A stretch of 64,000 nt of DNA from Aeromonas hydrophila subsp. hydrophila ATCC 7966 (GCF_000014805.1 NC_008570.1:3601001-3665000); one strand, 5' to 3'. Shown: positions 18,402 through 28,385, counted from the stretch's first letter. The notes: a model not told the origin generated them from the sequence alone. Made by a program: numbers and translations.

Positions 18402-21400
18402 ATGTTGCAACGCCTGCTCTGCCTGCTGCTCTCTCTCACTCTCCTCACTCCCCTTGCCCAGGCCGATGACGCCATCACCCAGGTGGAAGAGCTGCTGCAG
18501 AGCGTGCCCAAGACCGACACCCCGGAAAACCAGAAGTTGCGGGAAAGTTACCAGCAGGCGCTGCAATTTGCCCGGGAGGCCCAGCGCTATCGCGAGCAGG
18601 GCAAGGCCTATCAGCAGATCCTCATCGATTATCCCAAGGAGTCGGCCCGCCTCAAGGAGAGCCTGCACAACTACCAGCCCCAGCCTCGCCCGGCCCTATC
18701 CTCCCTGAAGGAGGAGGCGCTGCGCCAGGCCATCGGCCTGAGCAGCAACCGCCAGCTCAACCTGCGCAAGGAGCGCCAGGGGGTGATGGACAGCCTCAAC
18801 CAGCTGGAGAGCACCGGCCAGGAGTATCACCTGCGGGTCGACGAGCTGCGCAAGCAGTTGCAGCAGACCCGCACTCTACTCGACCGGCTCAGCTTCAGCA
18901 GTGAATCGGATCGCCTGCAGGATGCCCAGCAGCTGGTCACCCGCCTCAAGGAGCAGAGCCTCTCCGACCGGATCCAGATGCTGGAGCTGGAGCAGCTCTC
19001 CGCCCAGCAGCGCAACGATCTCGGCAAGCTCAGGCTGCAGGAGCTCAACCTCGCCATCACCGACGAGGATGAGTGGCAGACCAGCCTGCTCAACCAGCAG
19101 AACCAGCTGCGCCGCGACAAGACCGAGCAGGCGCTGGCGGAGAGCGAGCGCCTGCGCAAGCAGCTCACCTCCGACATGCCGTTGCTGCTGGAGCAGCAAC
19201 AGCAGAACCAGGCGCTCTCCATCCAGCTCGGCGCGCTGGAGGACCAGATAGAGCGGGTGCAGGATGAGCAACGGGTGATCGACAAGAACTTGTCGAGCCT
19301 GAACGACCTGGTCAACTCGGTGCGCGAGCAACTGGAGTGGCTGCAGATCAGCAACGCCTACGGCGAGAACCTGCGCAGCAAGCTCTCGGATCTGCCCGCC
19401 TACTTCCCTCTCGACAAGCTGGAGTCGGCCATCGTCAACGCCCGCATGGCCAAGTACCAGTACGAGACCGAGCAGGACGCGCTCAAGGATCCGCGCCAGA
19501 TGCGCGATCAGTTGCTGGCCACCGACGAAGTGGCCCTCGATCGCGCTCAGCAGGCGGTGCTCGACAACCTGCTCAAGGCCCGTCGCCAGCTGCTGACCCG
19601 GCTCAACGACGCCTCCGACAGCCTCATTCAGGAGCAGACCCGGCTCAAGCTGCTCTACAGCCGCCAGAACAGCAAGATCGACGAGATCCGCGAGCTCAGC
19701 GCCAGCCACCTGTTCTGGATGCCGGACGTGCGCCCGCTCACCCCGGCCGTGCTGCTCGGGGTGCCGGCGGCCCTCGGCCTCGCCCTCAACCCGGTCAACT
19801 GGCTACAACTGCCCCAGGCCATCGCCGAGAACAACCCCATCACCCTCACCTTCGCCGGCATCGGCATCCTGGTGCTGGCCTGGTGCTGGTTCAAACTGGC
19901 TCGCCACCTGACCCACTACAGCCAGCACATAGCGCCCCGCATCGGCAAGGTGACCCAGGACAAGTTCAGCCTCACCAGCAGGCTGCTGATGCGCTCCCTG
20001 CTCGCCTCCCTGCCGCTGCCCGCCATGGTGCTGATGGTGCGCGGCCTGCTCGACGGCGCATGGCAATATCCGTTCGCGGTGGCGGTGGCCCGTGGCCTCG
20101 GCGAGATCTGGTTCCTGCTGCTGGCACTCTTGATGGCCCGTCACCTGACGCTGGAGAAGGGGATCCTGATCCTCCATTTCCGCTGGCAGAAGGAGCGGGT
20201 GCAGAAAGTGTGGAGCCAGTTCCGCACCCTCTTGCTGGTGATCATCCCGAGCTTCTTCGTGCAGGGCATGGCCAACAGCTATCAGGAGCACGCCTTCTAC
20301 GACTCTCTCGGCCGGCTGGCCTTCATCGTCGGCGCCCTCTGGCTGCTGCTGTTCTTCGCCCGCCTCAACCGGGAGCGGCTGCCGCTCACCTGGGGCCAGG
20401 CCGACATGACCAAGCCACACCTGCTGCACCACTTCATCTGGAACAGCCTGATGCTGGCCCCGTTGCTGGCGGTGATCGGCTCCCTGCTCGGCTACTTCTA
20501 TACCTCCCGCATCCTGCTGCGCCAGCTGGAGCTGAGCCTGCTGATGGGACTGGGCTGTCTGCTCGTCTACTATCTGGCGCACCGCTGGATGCTGATCCAG
20601 CGCCGTCGCCTCGCCTTCGAGCGGGCCAAGAGCAAGCGGGCCGAGATCCTGGCCCAGCGCGGCCGGGAAGAGGGGCATGACGAGCTCAGCTCCGAGATCC
20701 CGGATGTGGTGGAAGACACCGAGCTGGATCTGGATACCATCAGCGCCCAGTCGCTCGGGCTGGTGCGCACCCTGCTGATGCTGGGTTTCACCATGCTGGT
20801 GGTGGTGCAGTGGTCTGAACTCAACTCGGCGTTCAGCTTCCTGCGCAGCATCGAGGTGTGGCAGGTGAGCAGCAAGATTGGCGGCATCGAACAGCTCTCC
20901 GCCATCACCTTGCAGGATCTGATGCTGACGGTGTTTACCTTCATCCTGACCGTGGTCACCGCCCGCAACCTGCCGGGCCTGATGGAGCTGACCCTGCTCC
21001 AACACCTGAGCCTCTCCCCCGGCACCGGCTTTGCCATCACCACGGTGACCAAGTACATAGTGCTGGTGGTGGGGGCGCTGACCGGCTTCTCCATCCTCGG
21101 CATCGACTGGTCCAAGGCGCAGTGGATGGTGGCGGCCCTCTCCCTGGGTCTGGGTTTCGGACTGCAGGAGATCTTCGCCAACTTCGTGTCGGGCCTCATC
21201 ATCCTGTTCGAGAAGCCGATCCGGCTCGGCGACACCGTCACCATTCGCGAGCTGACCGGCACCGTCACCAAGATCAAGACCCGCGCCACCACCATAGTGG
21301 ACTGGGACAGGAAGGAGATCATCGTCCCAAACAAGGCCTTCATTACAGAACAGTTCATCAACTGGTCGCTGTCAGACGCCATCACTCGGGTACGGCTGCG

Positions 21401-21680
21401 CATCCGCATCGGCCTGACCCAGGAGCCCAGAAAGATACAGACCATTCTGGAAGAGTCGATCCGGGCCTCCACCCTGGTGCTGGAGACCCCCTCCCCCGAG
21501 GTGTTCCTGATCGAATTCACCGACTCGGCGCTGATCTACGAGATCCGGCTCTACGTCAACAGCATGGATCACCGCATGCCCATCACCCACGAGGTCCACT
21601 CGCTGGTGCTGGAGAAATTGCAGCAACAGGGGCTGGGGCTGCCGCACCAGCAGATCGACATTCGTCTGAGCCGGGCCTGA
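18402..21680 (+). CDS. MscK/MscM-type large mechanosensitive channel
   Basis: This inner-membrane channel opens on osmotic downshock. It has 1092 residues, close to MscK and MscM (YjeP) of E. coli. The order is a signal peptide (1-21), a long periplasmic coiled-coil domain (about 25-440, with many Gln/Leu/Glu heptads), about eight TM helices (about 445-780), and the C-terminal MscS core with the pore helix LGFGLQEIFANFVSGLIILFE and the beta domain GDTVTIRELTGTVTKI. I cannot separate MscK from MscM by eye, so no gene symbol is given. Confidence 0.93.
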   Translation: MLQRLLCLLLSLTLLTPLAQADDAITQVEELLQSVPKTDTPENQKLRESYQQALQFAREAQRYREQGKAYQQILIDYPKESARLKESLHNYQPQPRPALSSLKEEALRQAIGLSSNRQLNLRKERQGVMDSLNQLESTGQEYHLRVDELRKQLQQTRTLLDRLSFSSESDRLQDAQQLVTRLKEQSLSDRIQMLELEQLSAQQRNDLGKLRLQELNLAITDEDEWQTSLLNQQNQLRRDKTEQALAESERLRKQLTSDMPLLLEQQQQNQALSIQLGALEDQIERVQDEQRVIDKNLSSLNDLVNSVREQLEWLQISNAYGENLRSKLSDLPAYFPLDKLESAIVNARMAKYQYETEQDALKDPRQMRDQLLATDEVALDRAQQAVLDNLLKARRQLLTRLNDASDSLIQEQTRLKLLYSRQNSKIDEIRELSASHLFWMPDVRPLTPAVLLGVPAALGLALNPVNWLQLPQAIAENNPITLTFAGIGILVLAWCWFKLARHLTHYSQHIAPRIGKVTQDKFSLTSRLLMRSLLASLPLPAMVLMVRGLLDGAWQYPFAVAVARGLGEIWFLLLALLMARHLTLEKGILILHFRWQKERVQKVWSQFRTLLLVIIPSFFVQGMANSYQEHAFYDSLGRLAFIVGALWLLLFFARLNRERLPLTWGQADMTKPHLLHHFIWNSLMLAPLLAVIGSLLGYFYTSRILLRQLELSLLMGLGCLLVYYLAHRWMLIQRRRLAFERAKSKRAEILAQRGREEGHDELSSEIPDVVEDTELDLDTISAQSLGLVRTLLMLGFTMLVVVQWSELNSAFSFLRSIEVWQVSSKIGGIEQLSAITLQDLMLTVFTFILTVVTARNLPGLMELTLLQHLSLSPGTGFAITTVTKYIVLVVGALTGFSILGIDWSKAQWMVAALSLGLGFGLQEIFANFVSGLIILFEKPIRLGDTVTIRELTGTVTKIKTRATTIVDWDRKEIIVPNKAFITEQFINWSLSDAITRVRLRIRIGLTQEPRKIQTILEESIRASTLVLETPSPEVFLIEFTDSALIYEIRLYVNSMDHRMPITHEVHSLVLEKLQQQGLGLPHQQIDIRLSRA

Positions 21681-21702
21681 GCAGGCACCACAGGAGTACA
21701 TC

Positions 21703-22422
21703 ATGCAGATCATTGCCCATCGCGGTGCCAGCGGACTCGCGCCGGAAAACACCCTCAAGGCCATCCGGTTGGCGCTGGCGCTGGGCGCTGAGGCCATCGA
21801 AATCGACGTGCAGCTGGCCGACGGCCAGCTGTGGGTGTTCCACGACCGGCGGCTGGAGCGCTGCACCGACGGCGGCGGCGTGTTGACGGCCCAATCGCAC
21901 GCCTATCTGGCGAGCCTGAATGCCGGTGAGGGAGAAGGGATCCCGACCCTGTGGCAGGTGATGGAGGCGATTGCTGGCCAGGCCGAGCTGCATATCGAGC
22001 TGAAAGGAGCACAAACAGCCGACGAGGTGGCCCGACTGACCCGGCGTGCCGAGGCAGAGCTTGGCTTCGCGCCCACGCAGTGGGTCGTCTCCTCCTTCCA
22101 TCACCCGGAGCTCGCCCGCTTTGCCGCTCTGCGCCCCGACATCCGGTTGGGGGCACTGACTTCCACCATTCCCCTCACCCTCGCCAAGTTTGCAGCCGAG
22201 CTGGGGGCCTGGTCGCTCAACTGCGACGTGGATTTTGTCGATCAGTCGCTGGTGCAGGATGCCCACGACCGCGGGCTCAAGGTGCTGGTCTATACGGTCG
22301 ATGAACCCGCCGATCAGGCGATGCTGGCCGCCATCGGCGTCGATGGCATCTTTACCAACCGGCCGGACCGCTTCCTGCCGCCGGCCAAAAACGGACTCAT
22401 TGTGCCAGGGGGAGATCGATAA
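21703..22422 (+). CDS. ugpQ: Glycerophosphodiester phosphodiesterase (UgpQ-like)
   Basis: This enzyme hydrolyses glycerophosphodiesters to sn-glycerol 3-phosphate and an alcohol. The 239-residue cytoplasmic form (no signal peptide) carries all GDPD motifs: HRGASGLAPENT at the N-terminus, EIDVQLADG with the metal-binding Glu and Asp, and VFHD. The C-terminal WTVD-type motif appears as VYTVDEP. It starts 22 bp after the channel gene, so the two may be co-transcribed. The symbol reflects similarity to cytoplasmic UgpQ. No ugp transport genes are adjacent. Confidence 0.92.
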   Translation: MQIIAHRGASGLAPENTLKAIRLALALGAEAIEIDVQLADGQLWVFHDRRLERCTDGGGVLTAQSHAYLASLNAGEGEGIPTLWQVMEAIAGQAELHIELKGAQTADEVARLTRRAEAELGFAPTQWVVSSFHHPELARFAALRPDIRLGALTSTIPLTLAKFAAELGAWSLNCDVDFVDQSLVQDAHDRGLKVLVYTVDEPADQAMLAAIGVDGIFTNRPDRFLPPAKNGLIVPGGDR

Positions 22423-22460
22423 CCGCTGATTTAAGCTATAAATTTAAAGGCGCACCGGGA

Positions 22461-22487
22461 TACAAAAAGTTCTACTTTGGCCGATAC
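22461..22487 (+). promoter_or_regulatory. Candidate sigma-28 (FliA) promoter
   Basis: The element GCCGATAC at 22480-22487 matches the FliA -10 consensus GCCGATAA at seven of eight positions. The -35 part at the right spacing, TACAAAAA (22461-22468), is a weak match to TAAAGTTT. It lies 60 bp before a chemoreceptor start codon, the expected target class. This is sequence matching only. Confidence 0.5.
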
Positions 22488-22547
22488 AGTGTTGGCCCAT
22501 AACAATAAAACCACACATCGCAGACTGACGCTCACAAGGATGTAAAC

Positions 22548-24425
22548 ATGAACTTATCCATCAAGAACAAGCTTGTCCTCGCCATCGGGGTCATTATCCT
22601 GGTCATCACCGGCCTGCAGGTCTGGTACAACACCACCCAGCTGAGAAGCGAAACCCAGCGCCTGATCTGGAGCTTCATCGACGACAGCTCGGCATCCAAT
22701 GTGAAAGGCATCTCCCGCTGGCTGGATGCCCGCATCAGCATGGTCACCTCCACCAAGGAGGCCTTCGCCAAGGAAGACGAACCCATCAGCCATCTGGCCC
22801 AATCCATGAATGCCGGCAACTTTGACCTGGTCTACGTCGGCACCAAGGATGGCAAGATGATCCAGAGCAAGCCGACCGACCTGCCGGCCGGCTATGACCC
22901 TCGTCAACGCCCCTGGTACAAGGACACCATGGCCGCCGGCAAGCTGGTCATCACGGCCCCCTACGCCGACATCACCACCGGCCAGCTGATCATCACCATC
23001 GCCGAGCCATTCACCCGGGGCAATACCCAGGGGGTCATCGCCGGTGACGTCTCCATCGACGCCCTGGTGCGCGATGTGCTGGCCATCAACTCGGAAGGAA
23101 CCTACGCCATCCTGGTGGACAGCAACGGCACCATCATTGCCCACCCGGACAAGGATCTGACCCTCAAACAGGCCACCGCCATCTCCCCCGAGCTGACCGC
23201 CGCCAAGGTCAACGAGCTGGCTCATGACAACACCATCTCCGAGATGGATATCAGCGGCAAACCCAGCGTGTTCGACCTGACCGAGATCCCCAACACCAAC
23301 TGGTATTTCGGCATAGTGGTGGATGAAGCGGTCGCCTATCAGTCCGTCTCCCGCATGGTGACTTCCGCCCTGCTGCAAGGTCTGCTCACCATCCTCATCG
23401 TCGCCGGTTTCTCCTATGTCGCCATCAACGGTTCGCTGGCCCCGCTGAAAACCCTGGGCGAAGCGATTGCCGATCTCTCCCGCGGCAACGGCGATCTGAC
23501 CCGCCGCGTCAAGATCGAGCGTGAAGACGAAGTGGGCATTGTCGCCAAGCACGTCAACACCTTCATCGACCGGATCCACGTGATGGTGCAGGACATCTCC
23601 AACTCCTCCGGCCAACTGAACCAGCAAGCTAAGTCGTCCCACAACATGGCGGAAAAATCGAGCCAGGGTCTGGCTCGCCAGCAAAACGAGATCTCCCAGA
23701 TCGCTACCGCTGTGCACGAGATGTCCGCCACTGCGGTGGAAGTGGCAAGCAACGCCGAGCAGACCGCCGATGCGGCCCGCAGCTCTTCCAGCAGCTGCGA
23801 GCATGGCAAGCAGGTGATCGCCCGCAACCAGCGCTCCATTACGGATCTGGCCACCCAGGTCAAGCAGGCCTCCGGCATCATTCAGGAACTGGAAAAGAAT
23901 GCCCAGGAGATCAACACCATCCTCTCCACCATTCAAGGCATCGCCGAGCAGACCAACCTGCTGGCGCTGAACGCCGCCATTGAAGCGGCACGGGCCGGTG
24001 AACAAGGTCGCGGCTTTGCGGTGGTGGCCGACGAAGTGCGGGTGCTGTCCCAGCGTACCCACAGCTCCACCGTCGAGATCCGCAGCATGATCGAAACCCT
24101 GCAGCGCAACACCCAGGGCGCCGTCAGCACCATGCACGAGGGTCAGTTGCTGGCCCAGAACAGCGTGGAAGATGCCAACGATGCCACCCAGGCACTGGAG
24201 CAGATCACCGCCTCCATCAACCAGATCTCCGACATGGCCACCCAGATCTCCAGCGCCGCCGAGGAGCAACGGGCGGTGACCGACGAGGTCAGCCGCAACA
24301 TCCAGGCGGTCAAGGATGTCTCGGACGAGCTGGCGGTCGATGCCGACAGTTCGCGCCATCTGTCTGAACAACTTAAAAATATTTCAGGTGAACTGAGCAA
24401 TCAGGTCGGCATGTTCCGGATCTGA
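22548..24425 (+). CDS. Methyl-accepting chemotaxis protein with dCache sensor
   Basis: This is a 625-residue inner-membrane chemoreceptor. TM1 lies at about 9-29, a periplasmic dCache_1 domain at about 40-270 (with [16 protein letters not shown] and the [17 protein letters not shown] motif typical of amino-acid or small-carboxylate sensors), TM2 near 272-295, HAMP near 296-350, and the signalling hairpin tip [20 protein letters not shown]. The ligand is not predictable, but the Cache WYK/D motif often accompanies amino-acid sensing. A terminator follows directly. Confidence 0.94.
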   Translation: MNLSIKNKLVLAIGVIILVITGLQVWYNTTQLRSETQRLIWSFIDDSSASNVKGISRWLDARISMVTSTKEAFAKEDEPISHLAQSMNAGNFDLVYVGTKDGKMIQSKPTDLPAGYDPRQRPWYKDTMAAGKLVITAPYADITTGQLIITIAEPFTRGNTQGVIAGDVSIDALVRDVLAINSEGTYAILVDSNGTIIAHPDKDLTLKQATAISPELTAAKVNELAHDNTISEMDISGKPSVFDLTEIPNTNWYFGIVVDEAVAYQSVSRMVTSALLQGLLTILIVAGFSYVAINGSLAPLKTLGEAIADLSRGNGDLTRRVKIEREDEVGIVAKHVNTFIDRIHVMVQDISNSSGQLNQQAKSSHNMAEKSSQGLARQQNEISQIATAVHEMSATAVEVASNAEQTADAARSSSSSCEHGKQVIARNQRSITDLATQVKQASGIIQELEKNAQEINTILSTIQGIAEQTNLLALNAAIEAARAGEQGRGFAVVADEVRVLSQRTHSSTVEIRSMIETLQRNTQGAVSTMHEGQLLAQNSVEDANDATQALEQITASINQISDMATQISSAAEEQRAVTDEVSRNIQAVKDVSDELAVDADSSRHLSEQLKNISGELSNQVGMFRI

Positions 24426-24437
24426 TCAACCGCAATC

Positions 24438-24464
24438 AAAGGGGCCACACAGGCCCCTTTTTTT
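24438..24464 (+). terminator. Terminator after the dCache chemoreceptor
   Basis: AAAGGGGCC and GGCCCCTTT with an ACACA loop, followed by a T-run. Confidence 0.92.
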
Positions 24465-24515
24465 ATAGAAAAATGCTTTTGTTTCAATAGTTATTACCAC
24501 ATCAACCATCGGGAC

Positions 24516-24537
24516 TATGGGGATGAAAATCCCCATA
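24516..24537. repeat. Perfect hairpin in the frdA upstream region
   Basis: TATGGGGAT and ATCCCCATA flank a GAAA tetraloop. No T-run follows, so it is not an intrinsic terminator. It could be a protein-binding palindrome or a structured RNA element. Confidence 0.6.
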
Positions 24538-24867
24538 CGAAGCGCTATCTCGTCATAAAGCAACGCATCAAGGCTGACATTCGGATTAGTTTTTTGAACT
24601 CAAGCACAGTATTGTTCTATCCGTGAATAATTCTTATTAAATATTTTTGATAAAAAACTTAAAAACTTTATGGGTAATACCTAAAAAGAGAGGTGTTTCT
24701 CATTTTTTTGAAAGAAAACTACGTATAATCCTGAGCTTAAAATAACCATAGCAATGACAGCGGCTGATACCGATAACTGAAGGATGGCGATAATTACGGC
24801 GTTTTCATCCAAGGAATGGGGTGATTTTGATAAAAGTCACCATTGCCAAGCACTAAAACAAACCAGT

Positions 24868-24908
24868 TTGACTTGCATCAAGCCTGAATTTTTTTCATAG
24901 AGCAAAAT
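24868..24908 (+). promoter_or_regulatory. Predicted FNR-activated frdA promoter
   Basis: TTGAC-TTGC-ATCAA at 24868-24881 matches the FNR consensus TTGAT-N4-ATCAA with one mismatch. A CAAAAT -10-like hexamer lies at 24903-24908. With a start site near 24916 the FNR site is centred about -41.5, the geometry of class II FNR activation. The site fits anaerobic induction of fumarate reductase. Confidence 0.7.
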
Positions 24909-24942
24909 CGTGCCCAGCAAATCTATCCCTAAGGAGGCAGAT

Positions 24943-26727
24943 GTGGATATTATCAAGACCGATGTCGCCATCATCGGTGCTGGTGGCGGTGGCCTGCGTG
25001 CCGCAATCGCCATAGCAGAAGCCCACCCGGAGCTGGAGATCGCCCTGATCTCCAAGGTCTACCCGATGCGCAGCCACACCGTGGCCGCAGAAGGCGGTGC
25101 CGCCGGTGTCGTCCGTGATGATGACTCCCTCGAAAACCACTTCAACGACACCGTATCCGGTGGCGACTGGTTGTGTGAGCAGGACGTGGTCGACTACTTC
25201 GTCAACAATGCCACCAACGAGATGATCCAGCTGGAGCACTGGGGTTGCCCCTGGAGCCGCAAGCCGGACGGCAAGGCCAACGTGCGTCGTTTCGGCGGGA
25301 TGAAGATTCCCCGCACCTGGTTCGCGGCAGACAAATCCGGTTTCCACATTCTGCACACCCTGTTCCAGACCTCCATCAAGTACCCGACCATCAAGCGCTT
25401 TGACGAGCACTTCTGCATGGATCTCATCGTGGAAGATGGCCGCGTCCAGGGCGTATTGACCTTCGACATCCAGAACGGCATCACCCGCTTCATCCAGGCC
25501 AAATCCGTCATTCTGGCCACCGGTGGCGCCGGTCGTGTCTATCGCTACAACACCAACGGCGGCATCGTCACCGGTGACGGCATGGCGCTGGCCTACCGCC
25601 ACGGCGTGCCGCTGCGCGACATGGAATTCGTGCAGTACCACCCGACCGGCCTGCCGGGTACCGGCATCCTGATGACCGAAGGTTGTCGTGGTGAAGGCGG
25701 CATCCTGCTCAACAAGGATGGCTACCGCTACCTGCAAGACTACGGTCTGGGCCCGGAAACCCCGGTCGGCCAGCCGAAGAACAAGCACATGGAGCTGGGC
25801 CCGCGCGACCGTCTCTCCCAGGCCTTCTGGCAGGAGCAGCAAAAAGGCCGCGTGATCCAGGGCCCGATGGGCGATGTGGTTCACCTCGACCTGCGCCACC
25901 TCGGCGAGAAGTACCTCAAAGAGCGTCTGCCGTTCATCTGCGAACTGGCCAAGGCCTACGTGGGTGTGGATCCGGTGAAAGAGCCGATCCCGGTACGTCC
26001 GACTGCCCACTACACCATGGGCGGCATCGAGACCAACGGTCAGTGCGCCACCCGCATGCCGGGTCTGTATGCCCTGGGCGAGTGTGCCTCCGTCGGTCTG
26101 CACGGCGCCAACCGTCTGGGTTCCAACTCCCTGTCCGAGATCGTGGTATTCGGCAAGGTAGCCGGTGAGCACGCCGGTGAGTTTGCCAAGACCCAGCAAC
26201 ACGGCAACACCCAGGCGCTGGCCGCCAAGGCCGAGGCGCTGATCAAGCAGCACCTCTCCCTGCTCGACATCGACGGCACCGAAAACCCGGCCGATATCCG
26301 CAACGAGTTGGGCATGTCCATGGAAGCCGGGGTCGGTATCTACCGTACCGAAGAGCTGATGCAGGGCACCATCGACAAGATCAACGAGCTGAAAGCCCGT
26401 TACAAGAAGATCAAGATCAACGACAAGTCCTCGGTCTTCAACACCGACCTGCTGTACGCCATCGAACTGGGCTACATGCTGGACGTGGCCGAAGCCATGG
26501 CGCACTCCGCCCTCAACCGGAAAGAGTCTCGTGGTTCCCACCAGCGTCTGGACGGTTACGAAGAGCGTGATGACGTGAACTTCCTCAAGCACACTCTCTC
26601 CTTCTACAACGGCGAAGGGGCCCCGACCATCGATTACTCCGATGTGAAGATCACTAAATCCCAACCGGCGAAACGCGTATACGGTTCCGAGGGTGAGAAA
26701 CAAGACGAGGCTAAGAAGAATGGCTGA
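24943..26727 (+). CDS. frdA: Fumarate reductase flavoprotein subunit
   Basis: This is the catalytic subunit of the anaerobic menaquinol:fumarate reductase, facing the cytoplasm. A GTG start at 24943 is chosen because a consensus AAGGAGG sits five bases upstream. The longer frame from the GTG at 24910 would run through that site. The resulting 594 residues align with E. coli FrdA from the N-terminus ([14 protein letters not shown]). The covalent-FAD histidine is His45 in [10 protein letters not shown]. Active-site regions include [15 protein letters not shown] and [11 protein letters not shown]. The last codons overlap the frdB start. Confidence 0.96.
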   Translation: MDIIKTDVAIIGAGGGGLRAAIAIAEAHPELEIALISKVYPMRSHTVAAEGGAAGVVRDDDSLENHFNDTVSGGDWLCEQDVVDYFVNNATNEMIQLEHWGCPWSRKPDGKANVRRFGGMKIPRTWFAADKSGFHILHTLFQTSIKYPTIKRFDEHFCMDLIVEDGRVQGVLTFDIQNGITRFIQAKSVILATGGAGRVYRYNTNGGIVTGDGMALAYRHGVPLRDMEFVQYHPTGLPGTGILMTEGCRGEGGILLNKDGYRYLQDYGLGPETPVGQPKNKHMELGPRDRLSQAFWQEQQKGRVIQGPMGDVVHLDLRHLGEKYLKERLPFICELAKAYVGVDPVKEPIPVRPTAHYTMGGIETNGQCATRMPGLYALGECASVGLHGANRLGSNSLSEIVVFGKVAGEHAGEFAKTQQHGNTQALAAKAEALIKQHLSLLDIDGTENPADIRNELGMSMEAGVGIYRTEELMQGTIDKINELKARYKKIKINDKSSVFNTDLLYAIELGYMLDVAEAMAHSALNRKESRGSHQRLDGYEERDDVNFLKHTLSFYNGEGAPTIDYSDVKITKSQPAKRVYGSEGEKQDEAKKNG

Positions 26728-27454
26728 GATGATCGAAATTGAAATCCTGCGCTACCGTCCCGAGCAGGATAACGAGCCCTGGATGCAGACCTTCCAGGTG
26801 CCCTACCTCAAAGAGATGTCCCTGCTGGATGCGCTGCAATACATCAAGGATCATCTGGACTCTACCCTGAGCTTCCGTTGGTCCTGCCGGATGGCGATCT
26901 GCGGCTCCTGCGGCATGATGGTCAACGGCATTCCCAAGCTGGGTTGCAAGACCTTCCTGCGCGACTACCTGCCGGGCAAGATGACCATAGAGCCGCTCAA
27001 CAACTTCCCGATCGAGCGCGATCTGGTGGTCGACATGTCCGACTTCATCGAGAAGCTGGAGAGCATCAAGCCGTACATCATCCCGGCCGAGCCGCGCAGC
27101 CTGTGCGACGGCGAGTACACCCAGACACCTGCTGACATGGCGAAGTATCACCAGTTCTCCATGTGCATCAACTGCGGTCTGTGCTATGCGGCCTGCCCGC
27201 AATATGGCATCAACAAGAAGTTCACCGGTCCGGCAGCACTGGCGCTGGCCTATCGCTACAACGCCGACAACCGCGACAGCGCGTCCAGAGAGCGGATGAA
27301 GATCATCAGCCAGGACGAGGGCGTCTGGGGTTGTACCTTCGTGGGCTACTGCTCCGAAGTGTGCCCGAAAGGCGTGGATCCGGCGGCGGCCATCCAGCTT
27401 GGCAAGGTCGAGAGCGCCAAGGACTACATGATCGCCATGTTCAAGCCAGATTGA
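26720..27454 (+). CDS. frdB: Fumarate reductase iron-sulfur subunit
   Basis: This subunit carries electrons from the FrdCD quinol site to FrdA. It has 244 residues starting MAEM as in E. coli, with its ATG eight bases inside the frdA end. The [2Fe-2S] motif is [15 protein letters not shown], followed by a distal Cys in GCKTF. The [4Fe-4S] and [3Fe-4S] ligands are in [12 protein letters not shown] and [14 protein letters not shown]. All expected cysteines are present. Confidence 0.97.
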   Translation: MAEMIEIEILRYRPEQDNEPWMQTFQVPYLKEMSLLDALQYIKDHLDSTLSFRWSCRMAICGSCGMMVNGIPKLGCKTFLRDYLPGKMTIEPLNNFPIERDLVVDMSDFIEKLESIKPYIIPAEPRSLCDGEYTQTPADMAKYHQFSMCINCGLCYAACPQYGINKKFTGPAALALAYRYNADNRDSASRERMKIISQDEGVWGCTFVGYCSEVCPKGVDPAAAIQLGKVESAKDYMIAMFKPD

Positions 27455-27470
27455 GATCAGGAATGAGACC

Positions 27471-27869
27471 ATGAACAACACCAATAGCAAACGTAAGCCT
27501 TACGTCCGCGAAATGAAGAAAGACTGGTGGCTGAAGAATGCCTTCTACACCGGTTACATGATCCGCGAAGGCACCAGCATCTTCGTCTCCATCTACGCCG
27601 TCGTGCTGATGTGGGGTCTGTTGCGGCTGGTACAGGGTCAGGAGGCGTTCAACGGCTGGCTGGAATCCCTGCAAAGCCCGATCGCCATCCTGTTCCATGT
27701 CATCGCCCTGGCAGCCTGCCTGTTCCACGCCAAGACCTGGTTCGCACTGGCCCCGAAAGCCATGCGCATCTTCCGTGGCGAAGACCTGGTGCCGGAGAAG
27801 CCGATCGTCATCGCCCAGTATGTGGCGCTGGCGGTGGTATCCCTGCTTGTCCTGATCATCGTGGCCTGA
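27471..27869 (+). CDS. frdC: Fumarate reductase membrane anchor subunit C
   Basis: This 132-residue inner-membrane anchor has three hydrophobic helices and helps form the menaquinol site. The N-terminal KRKPYVREMKKDWWLKN and FYTGYMIREGTSIFV are typical of FrdC, including the conserved Arg and Glu near the quinone site. It starts 16 bp after frdB. It is followed not directly by frdD but by a 30-codon reading frame that copies the frdD start. Confidence 0.96.
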   Translation: MNNTNSKRKPYVREMKKDWWLKNAFYTGYMIREGTSIFVSIYAVVLMWGLLRLVQGQEAFNGWLESLQSPIAILFHVIALAACLFHAKTWFALAPKAMRIFRGEDLVPEKPIVIAQYVALAVVSLLVLIIVA

Positions 27870-27879
27870 GGAGAAAACC

Positions 27880-27972
27880 ATGAGACGTTCTGACGAACCC
27901 AGTTATTGGTGCCTGTTTGGTGCCGGGCTGTCACTCAGAAACGTCGGCCACGATCTCTCAATCATGATTTGA
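27880..27972 (+). pseudogene. Decayed duplicate of the frdD 5' end (30 codons)
   Basis: Beginning 11 bp after frdC with its own GGAG, this short frame reads MRRSDEPSYWCLFGAG and then diverges, ending in TGA at 27970-27972. The true frdD begins MRRSDEPIYWGLFGAG exactly 102 bp downstream. Across the first 48 bases I count 41 identical positions. The remaining 14 residues have no membrane character. It is most simply a partial tandem duplication that has drifted, but it could also act as a translated leader that couples frdC to frdD, because the frdD start lies only nine bases past its stop. Confidence 0.75.
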
Positions 27973-27981
27973 GGAAAAAAT

Positions 27982-28338
27982 ATGAGACGTTCTGACGAGC
28001 CTATATATTGGGGACTGTTTGGTGCCGGCGGCATGGTGGTTGCCATGCTGCTGCCGGTCATTGTCCTCATCACCGGTCTGCTGGTGCCCATGGGCATCAT
28101 GGACGTGGAGACCATGAGCTACGAACGCGCACTCGAGTTCGCCAGCTCCTGGTGGGGTGCCTGCATCCTGCTGGTCATCATCGCCCTGCCCATCTGGCAC
28201 GGCATGCACCGCATCTACCACGGTCTGCATGATCTGGGGATCCACACCACCAAGCTGCACCACTATGTGTTCTATGGCTTCGCCTTCCTGGTGTCCGCCA
28301 TCACTCTGGGTCTGCTGATGGTACTGGTATTCCAGTAA
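27982..28338 (+). CDS. frdD: Fumarate reductase membrane anchor subunit D
   Basis: This 118-residue inner-membrane anchor has three hydrophobic helices and, with FrdC, holds the catalytic dimer and the quinol site. The N-terminal RSDEPIYWGLFGAGGM is the FrdD signature, and the C-terminus is hydrophobic. TGAGGAAAA precedes the ATG. A terminator closes the operon 22 bp later. Confidence 0.96.
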   Translation: MRRSDEPIYWGLFGAGGMVVAMLLPVIVLITGLLVPMGIMDVETMSYERALEFASSWWGACILLVIIALPIWHGMHRIYHGLHDLGIHTTKLHHYVFYGFAFLVSAITLGLLMVLVFQ

Positions 28339-28359
28339 GCGCATCCTGACGCAATGACA

Positions 28360-28385
28360 AACCGGGCCAAGTGCCCGGTTTTTTT
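28360..28385 (+). terminator. frd operon terminator
   Basis: AACCGGGC and GCCCGGTT with a CAAGT loop, then a run of T to 28385. Confidence 0.93.

Larger units (their letters stand above)
24465..24942. other. AT-rich frdA upstream region
   Basis: This roughly 480-bp gene-free region is far more AT-rich than the rest of the window. It holds a perfect 9-bp hairpin (24516-24537), an FNR-like site with a -10-like element close to frdA, and two heptamers resembling NarL sites (TACCCAT on the minus strand at 24670-24676, TACCGAT at 24768-24774). I see no coding frame of any length and no convincing small RNA. The heptamer matches are weak evidence because such short sites occur by chance. Confidence 0.6.

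Noticed and set aside
22554..24371. A 605-codon antisense frame opposite the dCache chemoreceptor
   Set aside because: The sense frame is a complete chemoreceptor. The antisense product is low-complexity, rich in Gly, Asp, Leu and Val, without recognisable motifs.
24688..24710. Short hairpin with a T-run upstream of frdA, considered as the end of a small RNA
   Set aside because: The stem is only four base pairs (GAGA/TCTC), too weak for a credible intrinsic terminator.
24895..26703. A 602-codon open frame on the minus strand opposite frdA
   Set aside because: It mirrors an unambiguous frdA with all FAD and substrate motifs. Long antisense frames are common in GC-rich genes with strong third-position bias, and this frame shows no domain.
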